Origin: Cepaea nemoralis
Taxonomy: Eukaryota > Mollusca > Gastropoda > Stylommatophora > Helicidae
Direction of reading: 5' to 3'
DNA: 64,000 nt
NCBI GenBank assembly: GCA_014155875.1
Contig: JACEFZ010011076.1
Span: forward strand, 97,597 to 161,596
The stretch's first letter is position 1. Each line of letters starts with the position of its first letter. Positions 21,290 through 33,600 of this stretch are shown here, piece by piece. The translations under genes were made by a program, and so were the position numbers. The notes under the pieces were generated by a model, which searched no databases, was not told the DNA's origin, and was given only the letters and a program-made list of their open reading frames with translations.

Positions 21290-22135
21290 TGCTACAAAAA
21301 GCTGCAGAAAAGTGCTGATCCACCCAAACGGGGGCAGTACTATATAAAGAATAGGATACTCTACAGGAGAGCCGGAAGGGGAGACAACCTACATGGTCAG
21401 TTGGTGGTCCCAGAGGCCCACCGTTCCCAGATTCTTCATATGGGGCATACCATCTCATTCAATGGGCATATGGGTATTGCCGCCACGATGCAGCGAATTT
21501 CCTGCCATTACTATTGGCCGGGAATGACAGGTGATGTGCGTCGGTATGTGAAGTCATGCCCTGAGTGCCAAAGGGTGGCACCAAAACACTGGACAGCGCC
21601 GGTGGTTTTGGGTGAAATGCTCATCATGGACTCTCCTTTCGAGAGGGTAGCCATCGATATTGTGGGTCCACTTCCTAGGACTAGGAAGAGGAACATGTAC
21701 ATACTCACCATGGTGGATTGCTGTACAATGTAGGGTGAAGCCATACCGTTGACCACGATTGACTCGAAACGAGTGGCGGACGCACTGATGGAGGCCTTTA
21801 CCAGATTGGGCTTTCCTGATCAAATACTGACGGACAATGGGTCCCAGTTTTGTGGAAAACTTATGGAGGAGGTATTTAGGGTGTTCCACTCTTACCATAT
21901 CCATACCAGCCCTTACCACCCTCAAGCCAATGGACAAGTAGAGCGTTTCAATGGCACGTTGATGACAATGCTCAGGAAACTGGCGCAGGAAAAACCTGAT
22001 AGGTGGGATGAATATATCCCAGCAGCACTTTTTGCCTATCGGGAAGTTCCTCATTGCTCAACTAGACTACCACCCGCTACGTTGCAGTTTGGTCGTCCAA
22101 TCAAAGGACCGTTGGAAGCCACGTTAAGGAGTTAG
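21290..22135 (+). pseudogene. integrase of copy 2, zinc and catalytic domains
   Basis: The zinc domain is HRSQILHMGH...CPEC (21420-21570, HHCC type). The core has Asp in VAIDIVGPLPRTRK (about 21650), Asp in LTDNGSQFCG (about 21830) and Glu in QVERFNGT (about 21940), a full DDE triad. A TAG at 21731 interrupts the frame between the first and second Asp (CCTM*GEAIPL), and the frame ends at TAG 22133. The protein would insert the DNA copy into the genome. It lies directly before RT-type sequence and not after RNase H. Confidence 0.9.
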
Positions 22136-22160
22136 GACTGAAGAGGGGACGTCAGAAGAA

Positions 22161-22670
22161 GTGATATCTTCTTACAAATATGTGGAGGAACTGAAAGAAA
22201 AACTTCACAAGGGATGGACTCTGGCAAATCAAAACTTGAAAAAGGCCAGAAAACGACATGCGGCTTACTACAACCATAGGTCTAAAGACAGATCTCTAGA
22301 GGTGGGAGACAAAGTATTGTTGCTACTCCCAACGGGAAACAACAAACTGGAGATAGGTTGGCAAGGACCATTTCCCGTGGAAAGGGTGATATCCAGAACC
22401 AACTATCAGATCCGGATCCGGGGAAAGTCGAAGATTTTCCATATCAATCTCTTGCGGAAATACGAAGAGAGACCCGGAGAAAAGGCAGCTCACCTCATGA
22501 CAATAGCAGTTGCAGTGGAGACAGAAGTGGGAACCAACGAGGGCAGGGAATATCCCCTGGTACACCAGGAAACCTACAAGGATGTACAGGTGAACCCTGA
22601 TCTGACCTCCCAGGAGAGGGAAAAGATAATCCAGGTTCTCGAGTCTCATAAGGAGATACTGACTGATTAA
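22161..22670 (+). pseudogene. integrase C-terminus and start of RT region, copy 2
   Basis: Nearly identical to codons 1-161 of the copy 1 frame, including GWQGPFPVERV. It is shifted relative to 21401-22135 and ends at TAA where copy 1 has AAA (LTDK), so one substitution made the stop. This overlap proves that copies 1 and 2 are the same family and that integrase runs straight into RT. Confidence 0.92.
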
Positions 22671-22842
22671 CCAGGACGAACGAGGTTGGTGGAGTTCGAG
22701 ATGACTATGACCACTCAAGAGCCTGTTCGCCAAAAGGTTTACACAGTGCCATTCTCTAAAGAAAAGGCCCTGGAGGGAGGAAATACCGAAAATGTTGGAG
22801 CGGACTTCTTGTCAAGACATCCAGCTCCTGAAGAAGAGGAAT
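22671..22842 (+). pseudogene. deletion scar: RT start fused to RNase H end
   Basis: Up to about 22784 the sequence matches copy 1 up to about 610 (EKALEEE region). From about 22790 it matches copy 1 from 1781 onward (NVGADFLSRHPAPEEEE). A few novel bases (ACCGA) lie at the join. About 1.17 kb, holding the RT and RNase H active sites, has been lost. Confidence 0.9.
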
Positions 22843-22897
22843 AGATCATCTGGATCGAACCTCCAAGAAGAAAGAGTTGTTGCGGACTACTCTCTTA

Positions 22898-22909
22898 GGA
22901 GGGGGCCTA
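22898..22909 (+). other. polypurine tract of copy 2
   Basis: GGAGGGGGCCTA immediately before the 3' LTR start, same as in copy 1. Confidence 0.7.
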
Positions 22910-25079
22910 TGTTACGAAAATAAACTTGATGTTCGATCAATGACAACCAAGACCCGACATTAGTCTGCAAAAAAAAGCAACCCTTTGATGTTGTATGGAA
23001 TGAGAAAAATACGTCGCGTCAAACTGTCTGCCTACGGTCGGCATTTCTGTATGATGTGGATTGTTCGAGAAACAAATACGTCGCGTTACAATGTCTACAC
23101 CGGTCAGCATTTTGTTAAAAAATTGTTGCTCGAGACGAACAACGGCGTCATCTGTCTGCAAGGCGGGAGACGGCTTTTGAAGTGATAGACGGAATGTCTT
23201 ACTAGAAGTCGGATGGAGTCTGTGATGTGGGGAGAAGGTCTCTGGCTCACAGACAGCCAGGATCTTTGTTGTATGAGACAAAGAATTCCCCAGATGAAAG
23301 TGAACTGGACGGCGGATTGATTCCAGTCAGTCGAAAACAGGCGGAGAAACCAGACTCTGGACTGATTGGCGTCTAGACTTTTTGGTGACGTCACTCCAGA
23401 CCAATATAAAAAGCGTTGCGGTAAACAAGTGGAGTTAGTCGATCAAGATTTCTGAAGTGGGAAAGATCGGTGCAGTTTTCCGAGTTGTGTTCAATGAAAG
23501 AAACTAGGGTGTCAAATTGTTGATATTTATTGGCGGACATAGATCCAGTCTGTGATTGCCTAGTTTCGATTAGCAACCGGAATAGGCATATGGTAGGCTA
23601 TTAATCATATCTAACTTAGAGTATGATTAGGAATAGAGTACAGTACTGTGCGGTGATATAATGTATTATAGGTGTGGTGATATAATGTATTATGATTAGT
23701 GATAAAATGTTCTATAAGTGCGGTGCTAGAAAGTATCATAGGAGCGTCGGCACTAGTATCCTATTGTGTGGCTTCAACTAGCTTGAGTGATATATCATTT
23801 TACTCAGGGAGTTGAGGACAATGTAGTGGAATAATAATTAGAGAGATTAAAGATGGTTGAGAGGGAGGAGAGGAATGTGAAATGGTAGGATCTTCCAGTA
23901 GGGCATCTGCTGGGTTTCTACACGTTCCTTTATTCTTTCCTGGTGTTGCCATGTCTCAGATCATATGATGAGTTATTTGGCCGTATGACAGAGATCGGAT
24001 CTCTGTTATAGATCTGAGTGCTGCTATTGGCCTACACTCACCTAATTCCGGCCAGGACTGAGTTGCCCTCACCATAGTATTCTCTATTCTACAGGTTCCA
24101 TTTACAGGTCCACGTATGTGTGCTATGATTTTCAACAGTGAAGCTAACACATTTTAGAAGATGATGGCTCAGAATTTGAAGACAGAAGTTGCTGAGAGGC
24201 CGCTACATTGGGCTTATACCCAAGTTGGTTTGCGGGAACCTGGCTTCTGCTGAGCAGGACATGCTGATGAGATTTATGTTTAGCAAGTGATAGTTGTATC
24301 ACTGAACAGTCAGAACATTGTAGATATACACTACTGATACTAGGAACATTCATTCAAAATTTATACCGATACCTAGAACATTCAGAGTGTGGTGTTAATA
24401 TGGGAAATCTTTAAAACTAGTGACACTAGATCCATTAAGATTTCCCCAGTAACAGTGACAATAGGGTTAGATTTTTCTGATTAACAATCAGTTAAATAAC
24501 AGAGGACATTCATAGTGGGAATCAGATTGAAGACTCTCATTAGACAGTGTTTGTCATGGGTGGCCAAGCATCCTAGTGGTTCAAGAGACAACGGAGGAAG
24601 TCTTCACGTGACAGGAGGAGCATCCCCTTGGTGAGGTTGCTTGTCTGGAATACATGGTGCTAGTGTGTTCTCAGCGCAGTGATGAGAATGACTATACTCC
24701 TGAACACTGATCTGAGTCTATATACACTTTAGAGTATACGTCACACATTCTACACCTTATATACACACACACACACTTCTCCTACATATACTCTTTGCTT
24801 TAATAAATTTCGTGTTTTTATTTGTTGAAGCTAGAGATTGTCAAGTATGTTATGTTGGGGAAGAATGAGATGGGGCATGATCCAGGAGTGAGTAAGAGTG
24901 AGAAGAAGGTGTCTTCAGATTGAGGGAGTGTTGTGGACGGAGTCTGCTGGATATCTCCAGGATAGAGATATTGAATTAAAACAAATGTGGGTGTTGATTC
25001 CCCTCACTCCAGGGACGACACTAAAGTGGTAAAGAAGAACAAATAACTACTACGACATTCATTCTTTATACCCACGACA
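22910..25079 (+). repeat. 3' LTR of copy 2
   Basis: It starts TGTTACGAAAATAA after the polypurine tract and ends near CCCACGACA. CRE at 23386-23393, TATAAAAA at 23405-23412, the 24-bp repeat in two copies (23648-23695) and AATAAA at 24802-24807. It is about 22 bases shorter than the 5' LTR, nearly all explained by the missing 24-bp unit. Confidence 0.9.
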
Positions 25080-25139
25080 TTTATTCAATATTATATGTAA
25101 AATTATGTGTATTTGTTTAATCATTTCAAATTATGTTGT

Positions 25140-25358
25140 TTACTTTTGTTGTAGGATGTGACTCTCCAGTCGTAGTAATGGGGTGTGAACATTCCTGGTT
25201 TTCCTTGCATCTGGGCAATAGTATTTGTCTGTATTTAACTCCGGAAGCATGAGGACATCAAAATCATATATTAGCCGCTCCAATACATGACCTTTCTGCC
25301 TGGCACTACGACAGTTCCAGTATCCCACTCTTACATGGTTGAAACCTAGTGTCTCCAC
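25140..25358 (-). pseudogene. LINE endonuclease N-terminal fragment
   Basis: The minus frame reads VRVGYWNCRSARQKGHVLER and then FDVLMLPELNTD, matching the first two motifs of AP-like endonucleases of LINEs (WNCRS; usual LQET replaced by LPEL). Nothing of the later endonuclease or RT motifs follows to the left, where LTR sequence begins at 25079. It is therefore cut off by the LTR element or by deletion. Confidence 0.6.
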
Positions 25359-25741
25359 TTTTCGTCTTGTTCTCCTGGCGTCGACCTCCTATTTCTATGC
25401 CTTCTATTCAGACCATTTCGTCGCCTCCTCCTCTCTCTTCGCTAGGCTCTGAAAGATGTATCTCCGGCGACGAGTCCCGCGTTTAATTAAATCCATAAGC
25501 AACGTTTGGATATTGCAGGAAATTACCGGTAACCCTAGCATTGCCTGCTTACTAGAGAAGGGGCAGGGGATATCCCGCAGGAGTCTATACGCCTGGTTCC
25601 ACCCCGCCTGCATACCAAACGTTCCACGTTCACGACCAGCTCACCCGTGGCTATTCAGTCCACCACACGTCGTGACACCTTACACTTGGGTTTTTATAAT
25701 CGGAGTTGTCCTTCTCCTAGATTGGCTGATGTATTAGGAAG

Positions 25742-26519
25742 TGCGCCAACTGCCTAGGCAAGCATGGAGCAAGATACTTGGGCTGTCCGTACCTCCAAAG
25801 ACACAGAGACGTCTTAAAGCTCACCATCACCACAAAAACACCATATAAGGAAGCCACGTGCATCTCGCAAGCTGAAAGAGCACAACTACAAAGCAAGATT
25901 GATGAATTGAAAAAAAAACATGTCAAGCAGCATCGAACACCGGCACCGACCAGCGACAATGAAAAGCTGCTTGCTGAAATAAAGGAGATCCAGCAAAACA
26001 TCAAATAAGAGATGGAACATATGGCACTGACGACAAAGAAGAATGAAGAATTTCTACGAGAAAATAAGGCGGAGAGAGAAATGTCTGAAAGGGAGCTAAC
26101 CCAAAAACCAGCAGAAGCCACAGAAAAATCACAGTGAAGCCGCAAGATAAAATCCAACAAAAGGCTGAGCCTGAACCGCAAGCCCAACAGCGACGCCCAA
26201 GAGGGAACCACTATCCCACCGAAATTCTGATGGAGGCATATAATACGCACTTCCACCTACTCTGATGGAGTGCCAAGAATCGGCTATCAGGGAGGAACTC
26301 CAGCGTAAGGAATTCAGAAGGCGCTTGGAAGAAAAAGAAAAGAAGAAGCCCAAGAAATTCAGGGGGAAACCGATAGAGTACCCAGTCTTACACTGTGGCT
26401 GTGAGACCGACTTCGAATACCTTTTATATGACGGTGAAATTGTCCCATGGCTGACTACAGTGGAAGAAATCGAAAGGCAGCAGATACGCAAACTCGACAG
26501 TGAAAACAAGCGCAAGTAA
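25742..26519 (+). pseudogene. LINE ORF1 fragment with zinc knuckle
   Basis: CANCLGKHGARYLGC (25742-25786, CX2CX3HX6C) resembles the last knuckle of ORF1 proteins in Jockey/I-type LINEs (CANC..H....GCP). It is followed by a Lys/Glu/Gln-rich coiled-coil region to TAA 26006 and, after a frame change, another charged segment (26265-26519). ORF1 binds LINE RNA. There is no RT downstream on this strand. The family is only inferred from the knuckle spacing. Confidence 0.5.
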
Positions 26520-27050
26520 GGAAAATAAAAACATCGAAAATCTTCTACAGAAATTACCCCCAAAAAAGGAGCAAAAAGTCCAAATGAAAAGTCCTTTTAA
26601 GGACTGCAACCATTCAAACCAGACGAGCCAGGCGCCTTCACTAACAAAAGAAACCACCAGAGGAGACGGGAACAAAGGACAGACGTCGACCAATTCCCCA
26701 GCTGACGTCACAGACACAAACGCTTACATAACCAGTCCGAGATATTGATTATGTGTGGCAGATCTAAGACAGAGGTGTTATTAGCAGAAATGTGAAAAAA
26801 TCAAAGAGCGTGTGTTTCGCTGTGCCTAAGGAGTTTATGATAACTAAAGTTGATTTTGAACATGCTCTTTTGACTGGTAAAGATTTTATTCAAGGTTTCT
26901 GTCCAGTCTTTTGGGTGGTTTGTGTGTGGACTAACATAAAATGTATAGGAAGACATATAATTATTTATCTTGTGATGTGTTTTAATACTACTCAAGTTGT
27001 TGGATTATGCTTGTCTGACATCATCTGGAAGATTGTGTAGAGAATTCGAT

Positions 27051-27415
27051 TCATCCTTGGGTTGTGTTGCTGACTGGATAGGTGTTTTCGTGTTGTTTAG
27101 TGTTCTTCTCGCTGACCGTCACATCATTATCAATAGCCTCATGTCTTTTACGTAGTGTTTCTGTAGAAGGTGTTGAATTTCCTGTTGGTATTAGACTGGC
27201 TGATACTTCTGTTGTGATGTGTTTTTTTGTAATTTGTCGTTGCAGATTATCTTTAATGTTAAAAGGATAACCACAAGTGTGACACCAATACACACACTGT
27301 TACTGGTCCGAATATGGCGACGAAGATTACTTGCTTCAGTGAAACCTTTCCCCCAAGTTGTACATAAGTGGTACTCAGATGATTGCATGGTTGATATCTT
27401 TTTATTTTTATTCAC
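27051..27415 (-). pseudogene. degenerate pair of C2H2 zinc fingers
   Basis: The minus strand gives YHLCTTWGKGFTEASNLRRH (about 27320-27385) and, one frame away, YWCHTCGYPFNIKDNLQRQI followed by TKKH (about 27220-27300). Spacing fits tandem C2H2 fingers, but the first has lost its second Cys (Trp) and the second its first His (Gln), and a frameshift separates them. It could be a remnant of a host zinc-finger gene or of a transposon-encoded finger protein. Confidence 0.55.
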
Positions 27416-27419
27416 GTTC

Positions 27420-28133
27420 GCAGGTGGGTTTTTTTATAGTGAGATAATAACACGTTCACACCGAAACACTGAATATGGTGTTGAATATAATTAGTTTCTA
27501 CAATTCACCAATGGTAGATAACACGCTATTGGTTAGTTTAGTAAGTCAAATACCCAAACAACAAGATGTGTTGTTCATTAGTCTTGTAACCCTTTTCAAC
27601 CCGAGACACTTTTCCTCCGTCTTTATTTCAAGCGATGGTGAACTCTTTGCTGATGACGTTGTAAACTATGCCAGAATAATGATGGTGCTTACAATGGGTG
27701 TCTGGGTATACAAATAGTTGATATTTCTTACAAGGTACCTGTGAATGTTAAAGAACTGGAAGAGCGCTTCGGTAAAGGTTTAGGCGAATATATGACTGAT
27801 AGTCCTGTGGATACTGAGACACAACGGTGACTGGCAAACTTTCTAAACTTAAAGGCAAATGGCTATTGAATAACCACAAAACTGAAGACTCGATCGTTCA
27901 TCGTCCTTGTGTAAATCACAAAGTGAGTGAGGGTGGTTAGTTGATTATATAATACAGCAAATGAGCCTCACCCACCGTACAGTTGCCAGCCATTCAGTGA
28001 TTGTCTAACATAAAATGTGGACCAATTCTAAGAAGAACCCTTGATTAGTTGTAAACCACAAGTGAACGAAGTATTGTAATGGTACACAAAACAGGTCAGA
28101 TACATAGTGAAAGATAGCCATCGTTGTTATTAC

Positions 28134-28137
<4 letters not shown>
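27420..28137. other. unassigned, weakly coding-looking stretch
   Basis: An 80-codon plus frame (27475-27717) and a later segment reading VNVKELEERFGKGLGEYMTD (about 27740-27800) look protein-like, but I recognise no family. Confidence 0.3.

Positions 28138-28200
<63 letters not shown>
28138..28200 (+). repeat. (CA)n microsatellite
   Basis: About 31 perfect CA units. Confidence 0.97.
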
Positions 28201-28202
<2 letters not shown>

Positions 28203-29218
28203 TTCTGTTTGTTGCCGACATAACTTCACATAACTTACCAGTTTTGACCCAACTCGACTGGTCGATGTAAAGAAGTGTTAAAACAACCTGAATACCCTTG
28301 TATTGGATTGTCTGCGTTACACTTAGAGCTGTTGGTTTACTTCTAACACACTAATACATAAGAGTAACAAGTTGTAGATTGACATAGTGAGGAAAGTAGT
28401 CATATGTGATGGGAGGTACCTTTTAGAGGGTAGAAAAAGAAGTTGTGTTTGGTAAGCTGGAAAACATAATGACTAACATTAAGGTGTCCAGTCAGGTCTT
28501 AGTCAGATATGGCTGAGCTACCATATGACAGTAGACGATACTACCTGCTTTTTGTTAGCGTCGAATATTGGTCAGCGCTTACCAAACCCGACACCCTACA
28601 TTGTGCCAACGGCTACGGGCGCAATTGGGAGGGTACGAGCCTTATCCTGGTGCGAGGAAATGCAACGTAATGACAAAATCAAGTGCAGGGGAGACCAGGT
28701 CCTAAGCCTGGGATGGTAACTGGTCGAGGATCGAAGCTCGTACAGGCAGACAGATAGAGCATAGCTTTGCTAATCTGGGCAGCTTCTGCAGCTTGTATTG
28801 TTCCAGATGTATAGGTGTTACCTTTCCTCTGGCGTGAACTAGGCAGGCCGAGAGAGGGATTTATGCTGCATGGGCAACACATAATCTCTATTTTGTAGCT
28901 GAGCCTTTGTGCTATGGAGAGTCAATAACTCCATCCCTGGTCTTAACCGGTCTCAGAATCAAAGCGAGAGGTAACATTTACAGGTTATAATTCCTCGTCA
29001 ATTGACGTAGACGTGGGTCACCACGGGTTGCCTCTGACGGTGAGAGACGCCTACAGGTGTCACTGATCAGCTACCACCCGCCTCAAGCTGAGCAGCCCCA
29101 GCCAATTGGATGCTGATCCGCCACAGCCTGCCTGCTTCAATGGATGCTTGAGGCTAGGACAAAATCTGAATTACAGGCTGTAAAACCAATGCACCAGGTA
29201 CTAATAAAAAGATAAATA

Positions 29219-30092
29219 GAAACCTCAAGCTACGGCTTGCAAACTGGAATGTAAGAACCATGTGTCCAGGATTTTCCACTGACTTGACAATTGACGATGT
29301 GAGAAGAAACGGCTGTGATTGATGCCGAACTCAATCGTCTTAACATTGATATTGCTGGCCTGCAGGAGACTCGCCTCGCTGAAGAAGGGTCACTCAGGGA
29401 AAATAATTACACCTTTTTTGGAAGGGTAGAGAGCAGGCAGAACAAAGGCAACATGGTGTGGGCTTTGCAGTGAAGAATTCGCTACTGGGAATGATCGAAA
29501 TTCCAACTAAAGGCAATGAAAGACTATTATCCCTGCGCTTGGCAACCTCTTGTGGTTTTGCCACTAATATTACTGCGTATGCACTAACACTTGCTTCCTC
29601 TGATGATGTGAAGGATTCATTCTATGAGGAGTTAGACTCTGTGATCAAGGCAGTTTCAAAATCCGATTACATTTATATGCTCGATGATTTCAATGCTCGT
29701 GTTGGCATGGACTACAAGATCATGGCCAGTGTGCCTTGGAAAATACAACATCGGTTGCATTAATGAAAATTGGCAAAGGCTGCTGAAGCATTGCACCAGA
29801 AATGACCTATGTATTACAAACCCCTTTTTTTAAAACAAAAGAGCTGCATAAGGTCACATGGAAACATCCAAGATCCGGCCATTGGCATCAGCTGGACTTC
29901 ATCATCACATGGAGACAATATCTGAACCATACATCATTAACTCGAAGTTACCACAGTGCTGACTGTGATACAGATCATTATTTGGTTGTAGCAAGGGTTA
30001 GGCTGAGACCAAAGAAAATCTACACAGCTAAGAATAAATCGAGCCCCAGGATTAATATTATTAACACTCACGATCCTGGAAAAGTGCTTTAA
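29219..30092 (+). pseudogene. LINE AP-like endonuclease, copy B
   Basis: Motifs in order: LANWNVRTM (about 29237), LQETRL (29360-29377), GFAVKNSLL (about 29460), LDDFNARVG (about 29680), HPRSGHWHQLDFI (about 29870) and HSADCDTDHYLVV (about 29950). The Gly of the usual GDFN is Asp here, but the catalytic His in TDHY remains. Several frame changes break it. The enzyme would nick target DNA to prime reverse transcription. Confidence 0.85.
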
Positions 30093-30153
30093 GTTTCAAC
30101 AGCAACTTAAAGACGCTTTCATTAAAACATCAGAAAATTGTATAGTAAGTGAA

Positions 30154-31449
30154 ATGTGGGGTAAACTTAAGGAGATCCTCTATAAAACCGCGGTGGGGGT
30201 TTACGGCACTGTGGATCATAAGAGGCAGGACTGGTTTGCGGCAAACAGCCAGATACTGCTGTCCTTGATTGATAAAAATAAGATAGCGGTCTTAAGAAAC
30301 AAGGAAAGAAAAACGAGTAACACTCTCAGTGAGCTGAAGCAAGCTAGGAAGGATGTGCACAAGACTTCCAGGCAATGTGCAAATTATCATTGGATCAAGT
30401 TATGCGATTCCATTCAAAACGCATGTGACAGGGGAAACTTCAGAAACATGTATGAAGGGATAAAGAAAGCTTGTGGTCCAATGATCAAAAGAAGTGCACC
30501 AGTGAAAACTTTGACTGGAGAAATCATCACTAATAAGAAACAGCAGATGGATAGATGGGTATAGCACTATTTAGATTTTTACTCAAATGACACCAAACTA
30601 GCGGGTGATGCCCTCAACACTATAGAGATTCTGCCAACTCTTAACCACCTGGACACACTTCCCACCATAACAGAAGTTAAGTGTGCTATAAATGAACTTG
30701 CATCTGCAAGGCTCCGGGTAAAGATGGGATTCCAATAGAGGTTATCAGGAGTAGGATAGACACACTCACTCTACAGATCCACCAGCTAATAGAGCTATGA
30801 TGGCGAGAAGGACAAGTCCCACAGGATTTCAAAGATTCAAGCACCATAACACTGTACAAGAACAAGGGCAGATCGCAGTGACCTGTAACAACTATAGGGA
30901 TATCTCACTTCTGTGTATTGTTGGGAAAGTATTTGCCAGAATTTTTCTGCGCAGACTTCAAGTCCTGGAGATCAAGTCTACCCCGAATCACAGTGCGGCT
31001 TCCGACAGACCGGTCTACCATTGATATGACATTCTCATTGCGACAGATGCAAGAAAAATTCCGGGAACAAAATCAACCATTGTTTATTGCCTTCATCGAC
31101 CTCACAAAGACATTTGATTTGGTCAGTCGTGAGGGTCTGTTCAAGGCACTAAAGAAGATTGGCTGCCCACCAACTCTTCTTTCCATTGTGGAATCGTTCC
31201 ACACAGGCATGAGGGGTATAATCAAGTTTGATGGTGCAACTTCTGAAGAGATTGACATCAAGAGTGGAGTTAAGCAAGGTTGTGTACTACCCCACCCTCT
31301 TTAAAATATACTTTTCATTTCTACTGAAACATGCCATTCGTGATCAGGATGCCGGTATATACATTCACTCACGCTCAGATGGCGGCCTCTATAATGCTCA
31401 GAGATTGAAGGCCAAGACCAAAATTAGGAGGGTACTAATAAGAGAGTAG
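30154..31449 (+). pseudogene. LINE linker and RT, copy B
   Basis: An open 136-codon stretch (30154-30564) precedes the RT, whose parts lie in three frames. FIDLTKTFDLVSREGL (about 31096) and SGVKQGCVL (about 31264) are present. The catalytic FADD of copy A has become LADA, right after a TAG at 31447. RT activity is lost twice over. Confidence 0.85.
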
Positions 31450-32340
31450 CTTCTTGCAGATGCTGCTGCAATTACGACCAACTCTGAGGAAGAATTACAA
31501 CATCTACTATCTGCATTCTCCAATCCTTGTTCTGAATTTGGTGTAACAATTAAGAAAATGAAGACACAGATTATGTCACAATCTTTATTGACGATGTCGA
31601 GTTGGAGATAATAGAAAATTTTAAATATCTAGGATCAGAGGTAAATAGCAAATTATTCCTGGATCAGGAAGTCAACATCAGTATTGGTAAAGCAGCAACA
31701 ACTATGAACATGTAAGCAAAAACAATCTCGGAGAACGGGAAGCTTACTGTCAAAACAAAAGTCCTTGTCTACCAAACCTGTGTCCTTAGTACTTTCCTTT
31801 ATGGCAGTGAAACCTGGCCAAATTACTCACACCAAAAGAAACGTTTAAACAGCTTTCATATGCGGTATCTGCGAAGAATATTTGGTATTAAGTGGCAAGA
31901 CACAATCACAAATACTGAAGTGTTGGAAAGATCAGGTTGTGTGACGGTTTGTTCCATGCTTAGTCTTCGTAGACTTGGACGGATAGAACACGTTAGGAGG
32001 ATGGATGGTGGTAGAATACCAAAGGGCTTCATTTTGTTGAATTACGGATAGGTAGGAGATCTCAAGGCCGGCCTCTACTACGATACAAAGATGTGTGTAA
32101 GCGTGACATAATGCACATTGGGAGCATGTCGCCACTGAACATGTTGCATGGAAGGCAACTATCAGAAATGGAATAAAGACAAAGGAGAAAAGGATTGCAG
32201 ATAAAGCACACACAGTGCCTGAGAGATGTAAGATTGTGCATGGTGGTGAAAATGACCATGTGTTCACATGCATCGACTTTGGACGAACATTTACAGTGCG
32301 AATTGGCCTTATCAGCCACATTCGCCACCGCCCTGGGTTG
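31450..32340 (+). pseudogene. LINE C-terminal region, copy B
   Basis: Sequence matching copy A 5045-5978 in fragments, including MRYLRRIFGIKWQDTITNTE (31860 on) and LRRLGRIEHVRRMDGGRIPK. The final zinc finger has lost Cys residues (CIDFGRTFTV against CTHCERTFTA). A deletion of about 30 bases near 31580 also separates it from copy A. Confidence 0.8.
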
Positions 32341-32412
32341 TAGTTGTTATGCCATTTTGAAGTACAATGTACCATACTATCGTCAGTCAAGACGGAAAGG
32401 TGCCAATAATAT

Positions 32413-33600
32413 AAAGGTGTAAGTTGCAACGAAAAAAAGAGTGTTTAAATATTACATAGAAAGAAAAAAAATGTGTCCTTAAATGTTCTTTGCTTTGCCA
32501 ATTTCACACAACATGACTTGTTGGGTTCTTTAACTGTTTTAGATAGCTCCTTTAGTTTGTCTTCAAGTGGCCATGGTCCTGAAGTGGGTGGAAGGAAGAC
32601 TATCAGGGGACAGACAGGAGAACCAAGTGAAGATCTATAATGGCAAGAGTGGTTATCCCACCCCAACCTCGCCATAACCAATAGCCATCTCCCTCAGTTC
32701 GAGGCCCCTGGGGAGGACAATTACAACATACTCCCAATGCAAACTTACACATGAACTACCACAAGACGTAATCACAGACATTTTTATCAGGACTCTATGA
32801 TGACAGTTTCAACCTGCCAAGTCTAACACAAAGATACATTTATGTTATCTATTGATTTACTTTTCCTTTTTCCAAGAGAAAGGGTCTCTAATAAACCTTC
32901 TTTGTCTTAGCAGTAACGGCGGATTGTCAGTTTTCTTGTCTATTGTGCATAGTACATTTAGTTTGTATAAAAGTGTCCGAGGTCCTGAAGTGGGTTACAG
33001 ACCAATACCAAGGGTTATACAGAACAACCAAGCCTAAACATATAACATTAAAGCCGGGTTGGGGGGGGGGGACTGATAAAACGATGGGATAAATGCATCA
33101 ATATTGGTGGAAATTATGTTGAGAAATAAAGGGACAATGTATGTATAAAAATAAACTGGTTTCAAGTTGTTATCATAGTTTTTCTACAGTCATTTGTGAC
33201 TTACTTATTAACTTACCCTCATATTCTGATTTAAAGGATTATGTGAAAGATTCTAAACTGATAGCATGTGGTTAATGTGGTTATTCAGTTAAAATAAATT
33301 ATTTAGCAAGCACTCCAAATAGACAACAAAACTAACTGTGAAAGTTCGTCATCGTGTTGAATTATGCTCGCACTAATGGGCCATACTTGTGCCCCTAAGT
33401 TCGCTTTGCCTAACACAAATAGGCTAAAGAATATTCAAATCATTTAAATATAAAAGAATAATAATTATAACTATATTTAAAAAATAGTGTACATATTGTT
33501 TCTCAGTAGAAAATGGTCAAAACCTGCCTAGTATTTTCCTGACATTTTCAATTTTGTGTGACGATGATGCGTTTTTGTAAGGTTCAGGAATAGGTTTCAG
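32413..33600. other. unassigned AT-rich stretch
   Basis: No gene or repeat family recognised. A G11-12 run lies at about 33059-33071. Confidence 0.5.

Larger units (their letters stand above)
16683..25079 (+). mobile_element. LTR retrotransposon copy 2 (Gmr1-like order), RT-RNase H deleted
   Basis: Two matching LTRs flank gag, protease and integrase on the plus strand. The integrase C-terminus is followed by the very start of RT, and then sequence jumps to the last codons of RNase H, so about 1.17 kb is missing relative to copy 1. Stops and shifts occur in gag and integrase. The order gag-PR-IN-RT is that of Gmr1-like elements. I see no convincing target-site duplication at the ends (5' flank CTATTGACAT, 3' flank TTTATTCAAT). 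Confidence 0.92.
28930..32412 (+). mobile_element. nearly full-length, dead LINE family A (copy B)
   Basis: It has an untranslated leader to about 29220, an endonuclease region, a linker, RT, and a C-terminal region, all on the plus strand and frame-broken in many places. The 3' end repeats that of copy A: hairpin arms CGTC (32381-32384) and GACG (32391-32394), then GGTGCCAA. The 5' boundary is set by position only. It supplies the parts that copy A lacks. Confidence 0.85.

Noticed and set aside
23391..24353. Small minus-strand frames present in both LTRs of copy 2 (also 17165-18151)
   Set aside because: Their duplication follows from the LTR pair; no protein features.
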